From Enterococcus saigonensis (GTDB taxonomy: Bacteria; Bacillota; Bacilli; Lactobacillales; Enterococcaceae): a stretch of DNA of 64,000 bases. This document shows, piece by piece, positions 7,951-17,524 of this stretch. How positions within the stretch are numbered: position 1 is the stretch's first letter; every line of letters starts with the position of its first letter. The notes under the pieces are model-generated. The model made no database searches. It was not told the origin of the DNA and saw nothing but the letters and a program-made list of their open reading frames with translations. The position numbers and the translations under genes were made by a program. The DNA lies in NCBI RefSeq assembly GCF_011397115.1, contig NZ_AP022823.1, positions 12,009 to 76,008 on the forward strand, given 5' to 3'.

Positions 7951-9438
7951 TTAGACTTCAGCTTGTGTTTTAGATTTCTTGAACCAAGCGTAAGCACCGA
8001 TCATAAGAGCAGCACCGATAAGTAAGAAGGCATAGATCCCGTTACCACCTGTTGATGGAAGCAGACCTTTAGGCGTGTTAAGAACAGACTTTAGTTCTTG
8101 ACTGCCATATTGACCGTGTTCAACAGTGAAATCGACATCTTCATCAAGTAACACATATTTATCACTTGAAGTCGCTTTTTCTTCTAATTGATAGTCACCA
8201 TTTGTCAAACCAATTACTTTCAACTCACCTTTGTCGTCAGAAATGATTTTCGTTGCTTTTGCTTCATCAGTCGTCCATTCTTTAAAGATATATTCACCTT
8301 TAGTGTTTTTAGCATCTTCAAATATTGCAAAGTTAGAGCCTTGTTTTACGACAAATTCCGCACCAGATAAGGTTGCACCAGATTGCGAATCTTTTTTGAC
8401 GAATTTATAACCACCTGTACCAAATTGTGTTGGAGGTGTAATTTTATCTTGAGGGTTGTTACCAATTGTTACTTGGGCACTATTGTTTACTAAATCATCA
8501 GGATTTACTTCAGCAGTTAATTTCATTTTGTAAGTAGCAATCAATTGACTACCAGCTAATTTTCCTACATTTTCACTTTGTTTCAAAGTAACAGTAAATC
8601 CGCCAGTTGCAGAATCTTCAGCTAATTCATAGTCAGTTCCAGCTACTAAACCAGTTGCTGCAAAAGAATCTTTTACATAAGCAAGTCCAGCAGTTGGCGT
8701 ATCAGTTACAGAGTAAGTGACGCCATCTTCCAGAATGTCCGCAGGAATATTTAAAGTTAATTTATATTCGATTTCATCGCCAGTTGTAAGGTTATGATAT
8801 AAAACATTTCCATCAGCATCCTTAACTTCAGTGAACTTATCTAAATTCGCAACTTCTTTTTTATCAGTCTTGGTTTCGTTCTTTGGATAGACTTGAACGT
8901 TGGTGTTGATTGTATCTGAATATTTGCCATCTTTAAACGTATAGATTGGCATTGCTAAAACGATTGGAGCGGCTTTTGTCGTTACGGAAACATTGCCTGG
9001 CGTGCTTGTTTCAACAAACATATAGACTTTATCTTTGTCGCCGTCTTTTAAAGCAAGTCCTTCAAAAGTTGTTTGACCATTGGCATCCGTTTTTTGTTCT
9101 GCTTTTGCTACAGTTGTGTAATCTGACGCATTATCAGCAATTTCTTTTGTTGCTTCTGCTTGTGACTTACCATCTGCAATCAGAGCAAGATAAGCATCTG
9201 TTACATCATAGGCTGTAAAGCCGGCTTCTTCAAGTGGATCTCCACCAAAGTCCATTTCTTCCCCAGTATTTTGCATGGAACCTTGTGCTGGAGCTTCGCC
9301 ATCTTTCCAGATTCGTTTGTTGATCGTTACATTTGTCGTTGTTGCTTCAGCAGCACTTACTGTTTTCGCACCAAACACGCCGGTGAATAAAGGCACTACA
9401 AGTAGTGCTGCAAAAAGTGTTTTCCATAATTTCTTCAT
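7951..9438 (-). CDS. Major (backbone) LPXTG pilin
   Basis: A 495-residue surface protein with a signal peptide cut near VSAAEA and a sorting signal LPSTGGNG followed by a hydrophobic helix and a KKSK tail. The pilin motif VYPKNE near residue 183 supplies the lysine that sortase C links to the next subunit. An E-box-like motif (YQLEEKATSSDKY) and Cna-B-type domains suggest internal isopeptide bonds. Size and the single pilin motif point to the shaft subunit. It is the third gene of the operon. Confidence 0.9.
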   Translation of the reverse strand: MKKLWKTLFAALLVVPLFTGVFGAKTVSAAEATTTNVTINKRIWKDGEAPAQGSMQNTGEEMDFGGDPLEEAGFTAYDVTDAYLALIADGKSQAEATKEIADNASDYTTVAKAEQKTDANGQTTFEGLALKDGDKDKVYMFVETSTPGNVSVTTKAAPIVLAMPIYTFKDGKYSDTINTNVQVYPKNETKTDKKEVANLDKFTEVKDADGNVLYHNLTTGDEIEYKLTLNIPADILEDGVTYSVTDTPTAGLAYVKDSFAATGLVAGTDYELAEDSATGGFTVTLKQSENVGKLAGSQLIATYKMKLTAEVNPDDLVNNSAQVTIGNNPQDKITPPTQFGTGGYKFVKKDSQSGATLSGAEFVVKQGSNFAIFEDAKNTKGEYIFKEWTTDEAKATKIISDDKGELKVIGLTNGDYQLEEKATSSDKYVLLDEDVDFTVEHGQYGSQELKSVLNTPKGLLPSTGGNGIYAFLLIGAALMIGAYAWFKKSKTQAEV

Positions 9439-9502
9439 TTTCTAATCCCTCCTTTATTTTTTGTACAATATTCCAATAGACCTTAGTCTTTTGTACCTTT
9501 GA

Positions 9503-10234
9503 TTAATTGTTTCGTACAGAGTGTTTCCGCCATAAAATGATCGCCGTACCGATCAAAAGAATCCCCAATATACCTAGGAAGGATTTTGCTTCACCTGTTT
9601 GTGGAAAGCGTTTCTTCGGTTTACTTGGTTTTTTAGGTTTAGTTGGTGTCACTGGCTTTTCAACGATTGTTTCCACATTTTTAGGATAAAGGTGAACGGT
9701 AGCTAATTCTTTGTCCGTATAGGTTTTACCGTCTGTGCTCATTTCATATACTGGTAAAGCCACTACTAAGGGTTCGGCCGCTTTTTCGACTTTTACCTTT
9801 TCAGGATCAGGCAATGCCGTTTCAACAATCAGGTAAACCGCATTTTTACCGCCACTGCTTTTAGGTAGTTGGGTAAATTTGATTGTGCCTTTTTCATCAG
9901 TCAGGCCTTGTTCTCTGATAATTTTTTGATAGTCAGCAACATTTTCTTGAATCATTTGAATAGTTGTTGTTTCGTCAGAGCCTTTGACCAATTTATAGTA
10001 ATCCTCTGTAATGTCATAAATCGTAAAGCCGACCCCTTCGATTGGATCTTTGGTATCTTGATCGGCCGCTCCCGTATTTTGAATAGTTGCATCAGGTGCT
10101 TGGTCCCACAATTGTTTGTGGATCACAATATCGATCGTCCCGTCATCCGCAAAGGCTTGTTGCCCCGTAAAGATCCCTACCAGCAAAGTTGAAAGAAGTA
10201 AGGTGATTTTGATGAACAATGATTTATTCTTCAT
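9503..10234 (-). CDS. Minor LPXTG pilin, probably basal subunit
   Basis: A 243-residue secreted protein with a signal peptide ending near AFA, one Cna-B-like domain, a pilin-like LYPKN motif and a lysine/proline-rich linker (TKPKKPSKPKK). It ends in a non-canonical sorting signal, FPQTGE, a hydrophobic helix and a basic tail. The Pro-rich spacer and small size fit a basal pilin fixed to the wall (inference). It starts 1 bp after the tip adhesin stop, so the two are coupled. Confidence 0.85.
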   Translation of the reverse strand: MKNKSLFIKITLLLSTLLVGIFTGQQAFADDGTIDIVIHKQLWDQAPDATIQNTGAADQDTKDPIEGVGFTIYDITEDYYKLVKGSDETTTIQMIQENVADYQKIIREQGLTDEKGTIKFTQLPKSSGGKNAVYLIVETALPDPEKVKVEKAAEPLVVALPVYEMSTDGKTYTDKELATVHLYPKNVETIVEKPVTPTKPKKPSKPKKRFPQTGEAKSFLGILGILLIGTAIILWRKHSVRNN

Positions 10235-10235
10235 C

Positions 10236-13200
10236 TTAGTTCAACTCCTTTCGATTACGGTAGAAGTAGCAGATCGTAAGAGCACCCGCTGCTGTGACAA
10301 GAGCTAAGGCTACTATGATGAAAGTCTGTATACCTGATCCGCCGGTTGCTGGCAGTTGTCCTTTGGGTGTATTAGCAACCGTCAATTCGATGACGTTATT
10401 GTCCTCATCTTTTAGATTTACTTTGATAGCATCTTTATCAAGATCCTTACCATCATAAGTCACATTGCCGACAGTTCCGTCCGCATTTATAGTGACCTCG
10501 AAAGTCCCTTCTAAAAGGACAAACCCTTCTGGTGCTTTCGTTTCTTTGATAACGTAAGTTCCTGGACGAACACCGTAATGATTACCCGAAGCATCTAAAA
10601 ACTGACCCGTTCCTTCATCATTGGTCTTCAGAGTAGCCAAAATCGTATTGGAATCCTCTTTTGTGGCTAAGCTGAATTCAGTATCTGCTAATGGTTTGTT
10701 GCTTTGCGAGTTCTTTTTAAGAATTGAAAAGTCAAAATCACGCAGTTCATTGTATTTGATTAAAACAATCTTATTATCACTCGTTAAATAGAAACCATCT
10801 GTCGTTGGTTTTGAGTTAGCGGTGATTTCTTTGCCATTTTCATCAAGTAGTTTCCCAGCGCTATCGATTTGGAACTTAAAGACTGTATCGTCTTTCTTAT
10901 AGCCTGTCGGTACCTTCGTTTCTTCCAAGCTGTAATAGCCTGGTGCCAGGCTAGCAAAAGATTTGGCATCATTTCCGATCAAATCATCACCGACAACTTT
11001 ACCATCATTCGTCCACTTATCGTCATATTGCTTCAACGTGAACTTCGCACCGTCTAATGTTTTACCACTATCTTTATTATATTTTTCAACCAATAAAGGA
11101 CGTTTGGTAAACTCATTTTCAATGGTGTACTTGATAGTGTTGTCTTTGATTTCAATACCCGTTACAGCATCGTTGATGGTTACTTTACCTTCTGCACTAA
11201 CGTTGACTTTCCAACTAGTTGTAGTAGCCGTATGTCCAGCTGGTGGTGTAACTTCTGTCAATGTATACTCAGTATTTAATTGCAGCTTGTACTTATCATC
11301 AGACAACGTATAGGTTCCATCCCCGTTGTCCTTAAGTTCAACGCCTGCATTTGGCAAACTACCTCCACTTAGTTTAAAGACTGCTCCTTTAAGAGGTGTC
11401 TTTCCTTGATCAGAAATTTTAGTGATCTCTAAAGCAAGTGGTGTGTAGATTTTTTTATTGGTCCAAATGGTTGTAGCAGCATTACTTGAAGATTCATAGC
11501 CATTGACCGTTGCTTCTTCAAAGCTATAAGCAAAATCATTCCCTTTATTGTTGAATTGTGGCAACCAAAGCGATTCAGTAGCTCCTTGTGTTTCGGCTAC
11601 TTTTTCAATATTGGTCTTTTCCCAGACATTAGTATCTGTAGCAACATCGCTTTTAGAAAGACGAATAAAACCTTGCTTCCAAGAATTGCTCTCTGTGGTA
11701 TCTTTTCGGTTCAAGGTGAAATTAAGAGAATCGGGACGTTTACTCGTATCCTTATCGTATTCTTCCCAAATCTTTTTCAGATCGAGTTTCACCCCCGGTG
11801 CCTTTGCGGAAGGAACGCCAAAGTCTACTTTATTATCCGGATTGTCTCCGTTTGGTGTCAAAGTTGTTTGACCATTCATCGGATACCATTTTTCCGGCGT
11901 GAAATCTTTATCTTCTGTATTGATACGCACTTGATAATGGATCTGAATTTCTTGATCTTTGCCTAAGTTCAACTCAGTAGTGGTCACTTTACCATTCGAC
12001 TGGTTTACGGTCGGTAAATTCGTTACAGCACTATCCCCTGTACTGATGCTCTTCACAGTTGGAGTGCCTTCATAAGAGAACTGATCACCCAAAGGATCAT
12101 TGATCGAACCATTGACTATGGTGTTGAAAGATTTCACTACATTTTTAGCTTCTTCATTCAAATAATCAGAAACATCGTCTGTTGTTTCAGCATCTTTGTA
12201 TTTACCCGGTGTAGCGATAAGACTTGCTCTATCGCGAACTTGTTGTTCAGTTAAAAAATTTCCATCCTTACTCAGCTGAATTCCCAGCGTGTGGATAGTT
12301 AAGCCCGCATCTTTGGCGATTTTAGCTGCTCCTAATGTGGCCGGCCAAGTACTATCAATATTTGTTCTATTTCCCCAAGAACCAACCTCATAACTACGAT
12401 TGAGTTTAGAGGTAGTGCCTGGTTCATCCAATCCATTACCAAATTCAGTAGCATAGGTAGTCCCATCAATCGTTTGCGCAGCGGTTACCTTCTTAGAAAA
12501 AGTAGGAACCCCATCGGTCAATACGATCATCATTTTGTTTTCATTGGAGCTTCCCGCAAGCATCTGCTGACCTTGCTCGATCCCGATTTGAGTGTAAGTG
12601 CCTCCTGTAAATTTTGGTTTTAAAGTATCATTGATTGCATTTATATGACTAGTATCCGAAACTTTACCTATCGGTACAGTAAGATAACCGTTAGCCCCTG
12701 TTACATATCCTGGACTAGAAAATCCGACTAAACCAACATTGACGTAATCCCCAATGCCTGCGTCTTTAATGGTTTGCAAGAAATTTTTCACACCATTTCT
12801 GGCTGCACCAGCACGATCATTCCAGCCGTTACTTTGACTCGATTCCATACTTCCTGACATATCCACTACCAAAACAATATCAACTGGTTTGATATCTTGT
12901 TGCTCATTACCTTTTACATTCAAATATACATCGTAAAGCCCTGGTTTACTCGTTTCTTTGGCATACTTCCGAATGGCAAAATCTGTTTGTTTTTCACCAT
13001 ACTGGATATAAGAATGTGTTGTGTCTGATGGATCGCCATTCCAGCTAGTTACACCATCCCAAGTGGCAAAGTTGCGTTCCTTGTTCCCTTGGTGGTTGAT
13101 CACATTTGTTTGCCCAGCTGGTTGCCAGCTATTAGTCGGATAAGTTCCTTTTGTGGCATCTGTCGTATATTCTGGCGCAATATTGCTGTAATTAATGGAA

Positions 13201-13895
13201 GAAAATGCACTTATTCCACTAAGATATTCAAGATTGCTAGCGCCCACTGTTGCCGGCGAGGCATTTATCTCAGACGACGTTGCTTCACTGGCTTCTTCCG
13301 TTTGTGTCGTCGTTTCGGTCGCTTGGCTACTAGTGGTTTCTTCAGCTGTTGTCTGAGAAGTAGCACTTACTTCTGTCGTTTTTTGTGTAGCCACTGCTGG
13401 TAATTTCAACGCATGCGGACCTTCTACCGCACTAGTCAAAATATTCTTGTTAATAGTGACAGCTTGTGTTTCATCCGTTTTTGTTGCATCGGCTTGAATT
13501 TCAAGAGCTACCTTGGAGACATTTAGCACCGTTGTAAATGAAAGAGAACCCTGCGATTGTTTCGAAAAATCTTTTTCCGCAAACCATTGGTCATCATTAG
13601 TAGCAAAACTGGCATCTTCATTAAAAGCTATTGCTTCTCCATCAGCCGTCACTTTGAATTTCAGTGCTTGATCATTGCCATCACTTGCGACATCTTTTTC
13701 ATACTGTAATTTCCAATTTAAAGAATTTCCATCTGATGAAACAGAGGAACTGACTTTTAAACCTGATTGATCTACGATTTTATCCGGCTGAGTTTCTATA
13801 GCCTGTGCGATACTCGAATAAGCAGTCAAGATTTGCGGGATAAAGCCCATCAAAATAGCAACCATCATAAACCAGACCGATTTTTTCTTCTTCAT
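10236..13895 (-). CDS. vWA-domain pilus tip adhesin
   Basis: A 1219-residue LPXTG surface protein. In order it has a signal peptide (1-32), an N-terminal region, a Ser/Thr/Glu-rich linker (172-210), a von Willebrand A domain with a MIDAS motif DMSGS at 345-349, several Cna-B repeats with E-boxes (YTLTEVTPPAG, YSLEETKVPTG, YVIKETKAPEG), and an LPATGG sorting signal. This layout is that of EbpA-like tip adhesins. It is the first gene of the operon, and an AGGGAAG site precedes its ATG. Confidence 0.92.
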   Translation of the reverse strand: MKKKKSVWFMMVAILMGFIPQILTAYSSIAQAIETQPDKIVDQSGLKVSSSVSSDGNSLNWKLQYEKDVASDGNDQALKFKVTADGEAIAFNEDASFATNDDQWFAEKDFSKQSQGSLSFTTVLNVSKVALEIQADATKTDETQAVTINKNILTSAVEGPHALKLPAVATQKTTEVSATSQTTAEETTSSQATETTTQTEEASEATSSEINASPATVGASNLEYLSGISAFSSINYSNIAPEYTTDATKGTYPTNSWQPAGQTNVINHQGNKERNFATWDGVTSWNGDPSDTTHSYIQYGEKQTDFAIRKYAKETSKPGLYDVYLNVKGNEQQDIKPVDIVLVVDMSGSMESSQSNGWNDRAGAARNGVKNFLQTIKDAGIGDYVNVGLVGFSSPGYVTGANGYLTVPIGKVSDTSHINAINDTLKPKFTGGTYTQIGIEQGQQMLAGSSNENKMMIVLTDGVPTFSKKVTAAQTIDGTTYATEFGNGLDEPGTTSKLNRSYEVGSWGNRTNIDSTWPATLGAAKIAKDAGLTIHTLGIQLSKDGNFLTEQQVRDRASLIATPGKYKDAETTDDVSDYLNEEAKNVVKSFNTIVNGSINDPLGDQFSYEGTPTVKSISTGDSAVTNLPTVNQSNGKVTTTELNLGKDQEIQIHYQVRINTEDKDFTPEKWYPMNGQTTLTPNGDNPDNKVDFGVPSAKAPGVKLDLKKIWEEYDKDTSKRPDSLNFTLNRKDTTESNSWKQGFIRLSKSDVATDTNVWEKTNIEKVAETQGATESLWLPQFNNKGNDFAYSFEEATVNGYESSSNAATTIWTNKKIYTPLALEITKISDQGKTPLKGAVFKLSGGSLPNAGVELKDNGDGTYTLSDDKYKLQLNTEYTLTEVTPPAGHTATTTSWKVNVSAEGKVTINDAVTGIEIKDNTIKYTIENEFTKRPLLVEKYNKDSGKTLDGAKFTLKQYDDKWTNDGKVVGDDLIGNDAKSFASLAPGYYSLEETKVPTGYKKDDTVFKFQIDSAGKLLDENGKEITANSKPTTDGFYLTSDNKIVLIKYNELRDFDFSILKKNSQSNKPLADTEFSLATKEDSNTILATLKTNDEGTGQFLDASGNHYGVRPGTYVIKETKAPEGFVLLEGTFEVTINADGTVGNVTYDGKDLDKDAIKVNLKDEDNNVIELTVANTPKGQLPATGGSGIQTFIIVALALVTAAGALTICYFYRNRKELN

Positions 13896-14011
13896 TTCTT
13901 CCCTCCTCTAAAAAACATGATATCTATTCTTAAACAAAATTTAAATAGTACTACCTAAGATTTGATACTTCCATCTAAATTATAAACAATTTATAGCGCT
14001 AATACTAATGT

Positions 14012-14235
14012 TATGCTTGCATTGCTTCCAAACGTTTTTTCTTGACTTCAATAAACAATGAGTCTTGCTTTTTTCATAGACGGTATCATCGGCACGTTGG
14101 TAAAAAGCTTAGACGACGCATTCTTTGTCTTTTGGCAATTGAGAAAATACTGTATAAAAATTTTTTGAATGCTTTTTTATGATGGCTTCACAGTATAAAA
14201 ATCATTATCGTATTCATCAAAGACGCTTAATCATT
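14012..14235 (-). pseudogene. crtM-like dehydrosqualene/phytoene synthase remnant
   Basis: Minus-strand frames give KKHSKNFYTVFSQLPKDK and then, after a stop, QRADDTVYEK. These are the N-terminal helix and first aspartate-rich motif of CrtM-type synthases, which condense two farnesyl diphosphates. Stop codons and frameshifts interrupt it and the rest of the gene is absent. It directly follows the crtN remnant, the usual crtNM order. Confidence 0.75.
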
Positions 14236-14745
14236 TAACGATCATCTTTTAACAACTCCTCCACAGCTAACTTAGCACTTAGGATCACGATTGGGACACC
14301 CGATCCCGGATAAATACTTCTGCATAATCAAATTTATTAAATAATGGCTTTGCGCCAAGGCTAGTTTTAAACCAAATGTCGTACATTTGTAAGCATTGAA
14401 CCGATCATTAAGAGTATCTGCCGTATACATTTTTTCATACACCATGTGTTCATCGATATCCATAAAGATGTTCGTTTTTTCTTTCAGTAAACCAATGATC
14501 TGCTGACGGTAGCTTTGGATCGTTTCATCAGTTCACTGATAAAATTTAGATAATTCAGGCACTAAGACCTAAATATAAGAACCTTCTTGTCCATTAGGTA
14601 ATAAGGAAACATCTTTCAAGATTGGTCAATACAAGTAGAAGGAGGAACAGGCTGGTAATTTACTAGCCTCGAAGAGATCATATACATTAAGTTCGAAATC
14701 ATTGACAAAACAAATGCTGTCGAGTCCACAATCATCATATTTTTT
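14235..14745 (-). pseudogene. crtN-like diapophytoene desaturase remnant
   Basis: Minus-strand blocks include MYTADTLNDRFNAYK and, after a frameshift, PGSGVPIVILSAKLAVEELL followed by KDDR and a stop. These are the C-terminal motifs of CrtN-type carotenoid desaturases, including the FAD-site PGSGVP segment. Upstream pieces (LLPNGQEGSY, VLVPELSKFY) extend the match. Several frameshifts and stops show it is dead. Pigmented enterococci carry crtNM, so the fragment probably came from such a species. Confidence 0.8.
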
Positions 14746-14821
14746 TCCATCCTAAATAAAATAAGAAACAATAATAATCTATTGAAGCGATTTTTTGATT
14801 GGTATATTTTATATATTCTTA

Positions 14822-15314
14822 ATTGTCAAATTAAGTTAGACAAATCATCAATACTTACGTAACTCAAAAATACTTCCAAAGGTGTTCGATAATTCAGTGA
14901 TTTTCTAGGAATATTATTTCGTTTCGATGCGACAGATTGAATAAAAGATTCATCTACTGAATTGAAATCCATAGATTTCAATAAACCATCTCTACGTAAC
15001 AATCCGTTAGAATTCTCGTTTAGGCCTCTTTGAGACGGCGTTCCTGGATCAGCGAAATAAATGGCAATATCATTGGCATTACTGATCTGTTTCCAATTTG
15101 AAAATTCCTTTCCACAATCAAAAGTGATGGATTTGAATAGATTTTTCGGTACAGATTCAAACCAATGATTTAATTTGTTTTCAATATCAATCGCTTGTCT
15201 ACCACACGGTTGCAATGTGATGATAACTTTTGATAATCGTTCAACTAAGGTAATTACAGCACTTTTATGTTTCAAACCTACGATAGTGTCACCTTCAAGG
15301 TGACCAAACTCATT
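14822..15314 (-). mobile_element. 5'-truncated IS30-family element
   Basis: This stretch is nearly identical to the 3' half of the full IS30-family element at 34178-35230 and ends in the same terminal sequence. Its other end is lost at the rhodanese junction. Confidence 0.88.
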
Positions 15315-15554
15315 ATGTCCTTGTTTCAGCAATATTTTCGTCGCTCGTTTACTGCGCATCCCAGATTGGCACACTACGTAGACTTGACCCTTCGGGGTAT
15401 AGGTAGAAACTTTAGCCAATGGAATATTTTTTGCACCTGGAATATGACCAATTTTGAATTCATGCGGTTCTCTCACATCAATAATTTGCGGCTTTTCGGA
15501 TAATTTATTCTCCAGTTCAGTAGTTGAAATCGTAGGTGTTTTTTTGAAAAACAT
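14826..15554 (-). CDS. Rhodanese domain fused in frame to IS30 transposase catalytic domain
   Basis: Residues 1 to about 80 are a rhodanese domain (QIIDVREPHEF, HIPGAKNIPL) with the catalytic Cys in VVCQSGMRS. The last helix and strand of that domain are replaced by about 160 residues of an IS30 transposase DDE domain, starting at NEFGHLEGDT. The join is in frame and leaves no stop. The start at 15554 follows a GAGGAAAAAT site. The neighbours are thioredoxin and YidD, a plausible sulfur/redox group. Whether the chimera folds or keeps sulfurtransferase activity is unknown. Confidence 0.85.
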   Translation of the reverse strand: MFFKKTPTISTTELENKLSEKPQIIDVREPHEFKIGHIPGAKNIPLAKVSTYTPKGQVYVVCQSGMRSKRATKILLKQGHNEFGHLEGDTIVGLKHKSAVITLVERLSKVIITLQPCGRQAIDIENKLNHWFESVPKNLFKSITFDCGKEFSNWKQISNANDIAIYFADPGTPSQRGLNENSNGLLRRDGLLKSMDFNSVDESFIQSVASKRNNIPRKSLNYRTPLEVFLSYVSIDDLSNLI

Positions 15555-15577
15555 ATTTTTCCTCCTCATAATAGTAA

Positions 15578-15898
15578 TTATTCTGCTGTTACTTTTTCCA
15601 TTAAATACTCTTTTAGTACTTCTTTTGGTTGGTAGCCAACTATTTTTTCAATAGGCTGACCATCTTTATATAAAACCATGGTAGGAATGCTCATAATGCC
15701 CAGTTGACTAGCTATTACATTGTTTTCGTCAATGTTCAACTTTGCAATTTTAATTTCAGGTGCAAATTCTGCTTCTAATTCTTCTAATACTGGTCCTAAC
15801 ATCTTACATGGCCCGCACCAAGGAGCCCAAAAATCGACTAATGTAATACCCTCTTTTACTTCTGATGCTAATGTTATATCAGTTACTTTTACTGTCAT
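15578..15898 (-). CDS. trxA: Thioredoxin
   Basis: A 106-residue thioredoxin with the redox motif WCGPCK and the cis-proline loop SIPTM, of normal family length. It reduces cytoplasmic protein disulfides. I prefer the ATG at 15898 (MTVKVTD) because it matches family starts; an in-frame ATG at 15910 abuts the GGAG site. Its start overlaps the YidD gene by 20 bp. It sits between YidD and the rhodanese fusion gene, suggesting a three-gene transcript. Confidence 0.92.
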   Translation of the reverse strand: MTVKVTDITLASEVKEGITLVDFWAPWCGPCKMLGPVLEELEAEFAPEIKIAKLNIDENNVIASQLGIMSIPTMVLYKDGQPIEKIVGYQPKEVLKEYLMEKVTAE

Positions 15899-16163
15899 TT
15901 GATTGTTCATCTCCTTTTATCTTATGTCTGTTATTTCTTTTCAATGAAAATGTACTTGGCACTGGATCATATCCGCCTTTAACAAATGGATGACACCGCA
16001 TAATACGTGCTGCTCCCATTAGAGACCCTTTTGCTGCTCCGTGTTTTTCAATCGCATCAACAGCATAGTGCGAGCAGGTGGGATAATAACGGCAACTCGG
16101 TGGAAACAACGGCGAAATTCCTTTTTGATAACCTTTTATACTTAATAAAATGATATTTTTCAT
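15879..16163 (-). CDS. yidD: YidD membrane protein insertion efficiency factor
   Basis: A 94-residue protein with the YidD signature: SPLFPPSCRYYPTCSHYA near residues 17-34 and MRCHPFVKGGYDPVP near 54-68. It helps YidC-dependent insertion of membrane proteins. It has normal length plus a polar C-terminal tail. It is probably the first gene of the yidD-trx-rhodanese group. A chromosomal-type housekeeping gene here suggests capture by the plasmid. Confidence 0.92.
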   Translation of the reverse strand: MKNIILLSIKGYQKGISPLFPPSCRYYPTCSHYAVDAIEKHGAAKGSLMGAARIMRCHPFVKGGYDPVPSTFSLKRNNRHKIKGDEQSNDSKSN

Positions 16164-16303
16164 TTATATACCCCCATGCATATTTTTTGTAAAGCATTTT
16201 TCAAAAAGAATAAAAACGACCATAATATGTCGGTATTTCCGAATCTTGTATTAAGAGCTAGTGGATAAAGTTACATGACCTTCCTCCCTATGGGCAAAAA
16301 AAA

Positions 16304-16337
16304 CTATAGAGGACACTTTTTTTAGTGTCCTCTATAG
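16304..16337. terminator. Hairpin, 13-bp perfect stem
   Basis: Arms CTATAGAGGACAC (16304-16316) and GTGTCCTCTATAG (16325-16337) are separated by a T-rich loop. It lies between yidD and the resolvase remnant and could terminate in either direction. Confidence 0.65.
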
Positions 16338-16374
16338 GGGTCCATTTTAGTTCACGAGAAAGTCTTTTTTATAT

Positions 16375-16745
16375 TTATTTAGCAGCGTCCACTACTTCTT
16401 TTAATGTTGATTCAACTTCTCTAGCAATCATTGTCAAATTATCATCTTTGATAATAGTGTCCATGATTTGGAATTCTTATTGGATAGAAATTTCTTTCTA
16501 GAACATGATTTCGTCGAAAGTTCTCATTGGTTGAGGATAGGCATGTTCAAAACAATCAGTCCGATATCCTTTTAATCCAGTTGCTGCACTATATAAAAAA
16601 TTTCATCATAGTTTCGCCCTAGTCGTTCCAAAGATTCGATGACAAAAATATCCTTCTTCCTTAAAAAATGAAGTTCTTTTTGCAATTATTCTCGTGAGGT
16701 CTTCTTTTAACTACATAAAATTGTAACCACTGGTTTTAAGAGTAG
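16375..16745 (-). pseudogene. Serine resolvase remnant with short downstream frame
   Basis: Minus-strand frames give DIFVIESLERLGRNYDEI and, after a stop, DIGLIVLNMPIL. These are the catalytic-domain blocks of small serine recombinases. The N-terminal serine region and C-terminal helix-turn-helix are missing. A 29-codon frame (16375-16464) beginning MDTIIKDDNLT follows and is not recognisable alone. Confidence 0.7.
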
Positions 16746-16759
16746 TGTATCATCCCAAA

Positions 16760-17524
16760 TCATATAATTAATTGACTGCGATTGTTATAAAACTCACGGT
16801 AAGCCATATAACTAGCAATAAATGAAGAAATCGCAGTAACTGAAATCAACATAAACATCACAACAATTTGGTAACGAATCGCTTGAACAGGATCAATTCC
16901 CGCAAAAATCAACCCTGACATCATACCTGGTAGGCTGACAAGTCCAACCGTTTTTGTTCGGTCAATAGAAGGAGCCATGCCCGTTTTGACGCTTTCTCTT
17001 ACAATACTCATGGACGCTTGTTTTTTATTGGCTCCCAATGCCAATTTTTCCAATACCTGTTGGCGTTGGTCCGTAAATTTTGAATTCAAAGACCGATAGG
17101 TCACTCCAATCGCAGTCATGGCGTTGCTGGCAATCATGCCTGTAATTGGAACGATTTGGGAAGGGGTCCAGTCAATGACTCCTGAAAAAACAAGAATGAG
17201 TAAGGACAAGGCTGTTCCTACTCCAATAGCCGTCGTTGAAATTTTAAAAGAGCGGTTGATCCCCTCACTGCGTGTATGGGCGTTATAAGAAGCGTTGAAC
17301 ACAATGAACAAAACCATCGCTAAAGTGAGAAAGTTGTTATCCACTCGTAATACGTAGCTCAATACATATCCAATAAGGACTAATTGAACGACAGCGCGAA
17401 TTCCCGCAATAAAAATGTCGTTTCCTAATCCCAATTTCTCTTTGTAATCAATCAACAAGGCAACTATCAAGAGGACAGAGGATAAAAGCAAAGAAAGATT
17501 ACTGATTTCCAAATTGTTTGTCAT
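16760..17524 (-). CDS. fetB: ABC transporter permease, FetB family
   Basis: A 254-residue multi-spanning membrane protein of the UPF0014/FetB family, with conserved blocks TGMIASNAMTAIGV and VGLVSLPGMMSGLI. In E. coli FetAB exports iron and protects against oxidative stress; here the substrate is inferred. The start overlaps the ATPase gene by 4 bp, so the pair is co-translated. Length is normal. Confidence 0.88.
   Translation of the reverse strand: MTNNLEISNLSLLLSSVLLIVALLIDYKEKLGLGNDIFIAGIRAVVQLVLIGYVLSYVLRVDNNFLTLAMVLFIVFNASYNAHTRSEGINRSFKISTTAIGVGTALSLLILVFSGVIDWTPSQIVPITGMIASNAMTAIGVTYRSLNSKFTDQRQQVLEKLALGANKKQASMSIVRESVKTGMAPSIDRTKTVGLVSLPGMMSGLIFAGIDPVQAIRYQIVVMFMLISVTAISSFIASYMAYREFYNNRSQLII

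Noticed and set aside
11556..11966. Plus-strand frame of 136 codons inside the tip adhesin gene
   Set aside because: Shadow of the adhesin coding strand; no start signals or recognisable domain.
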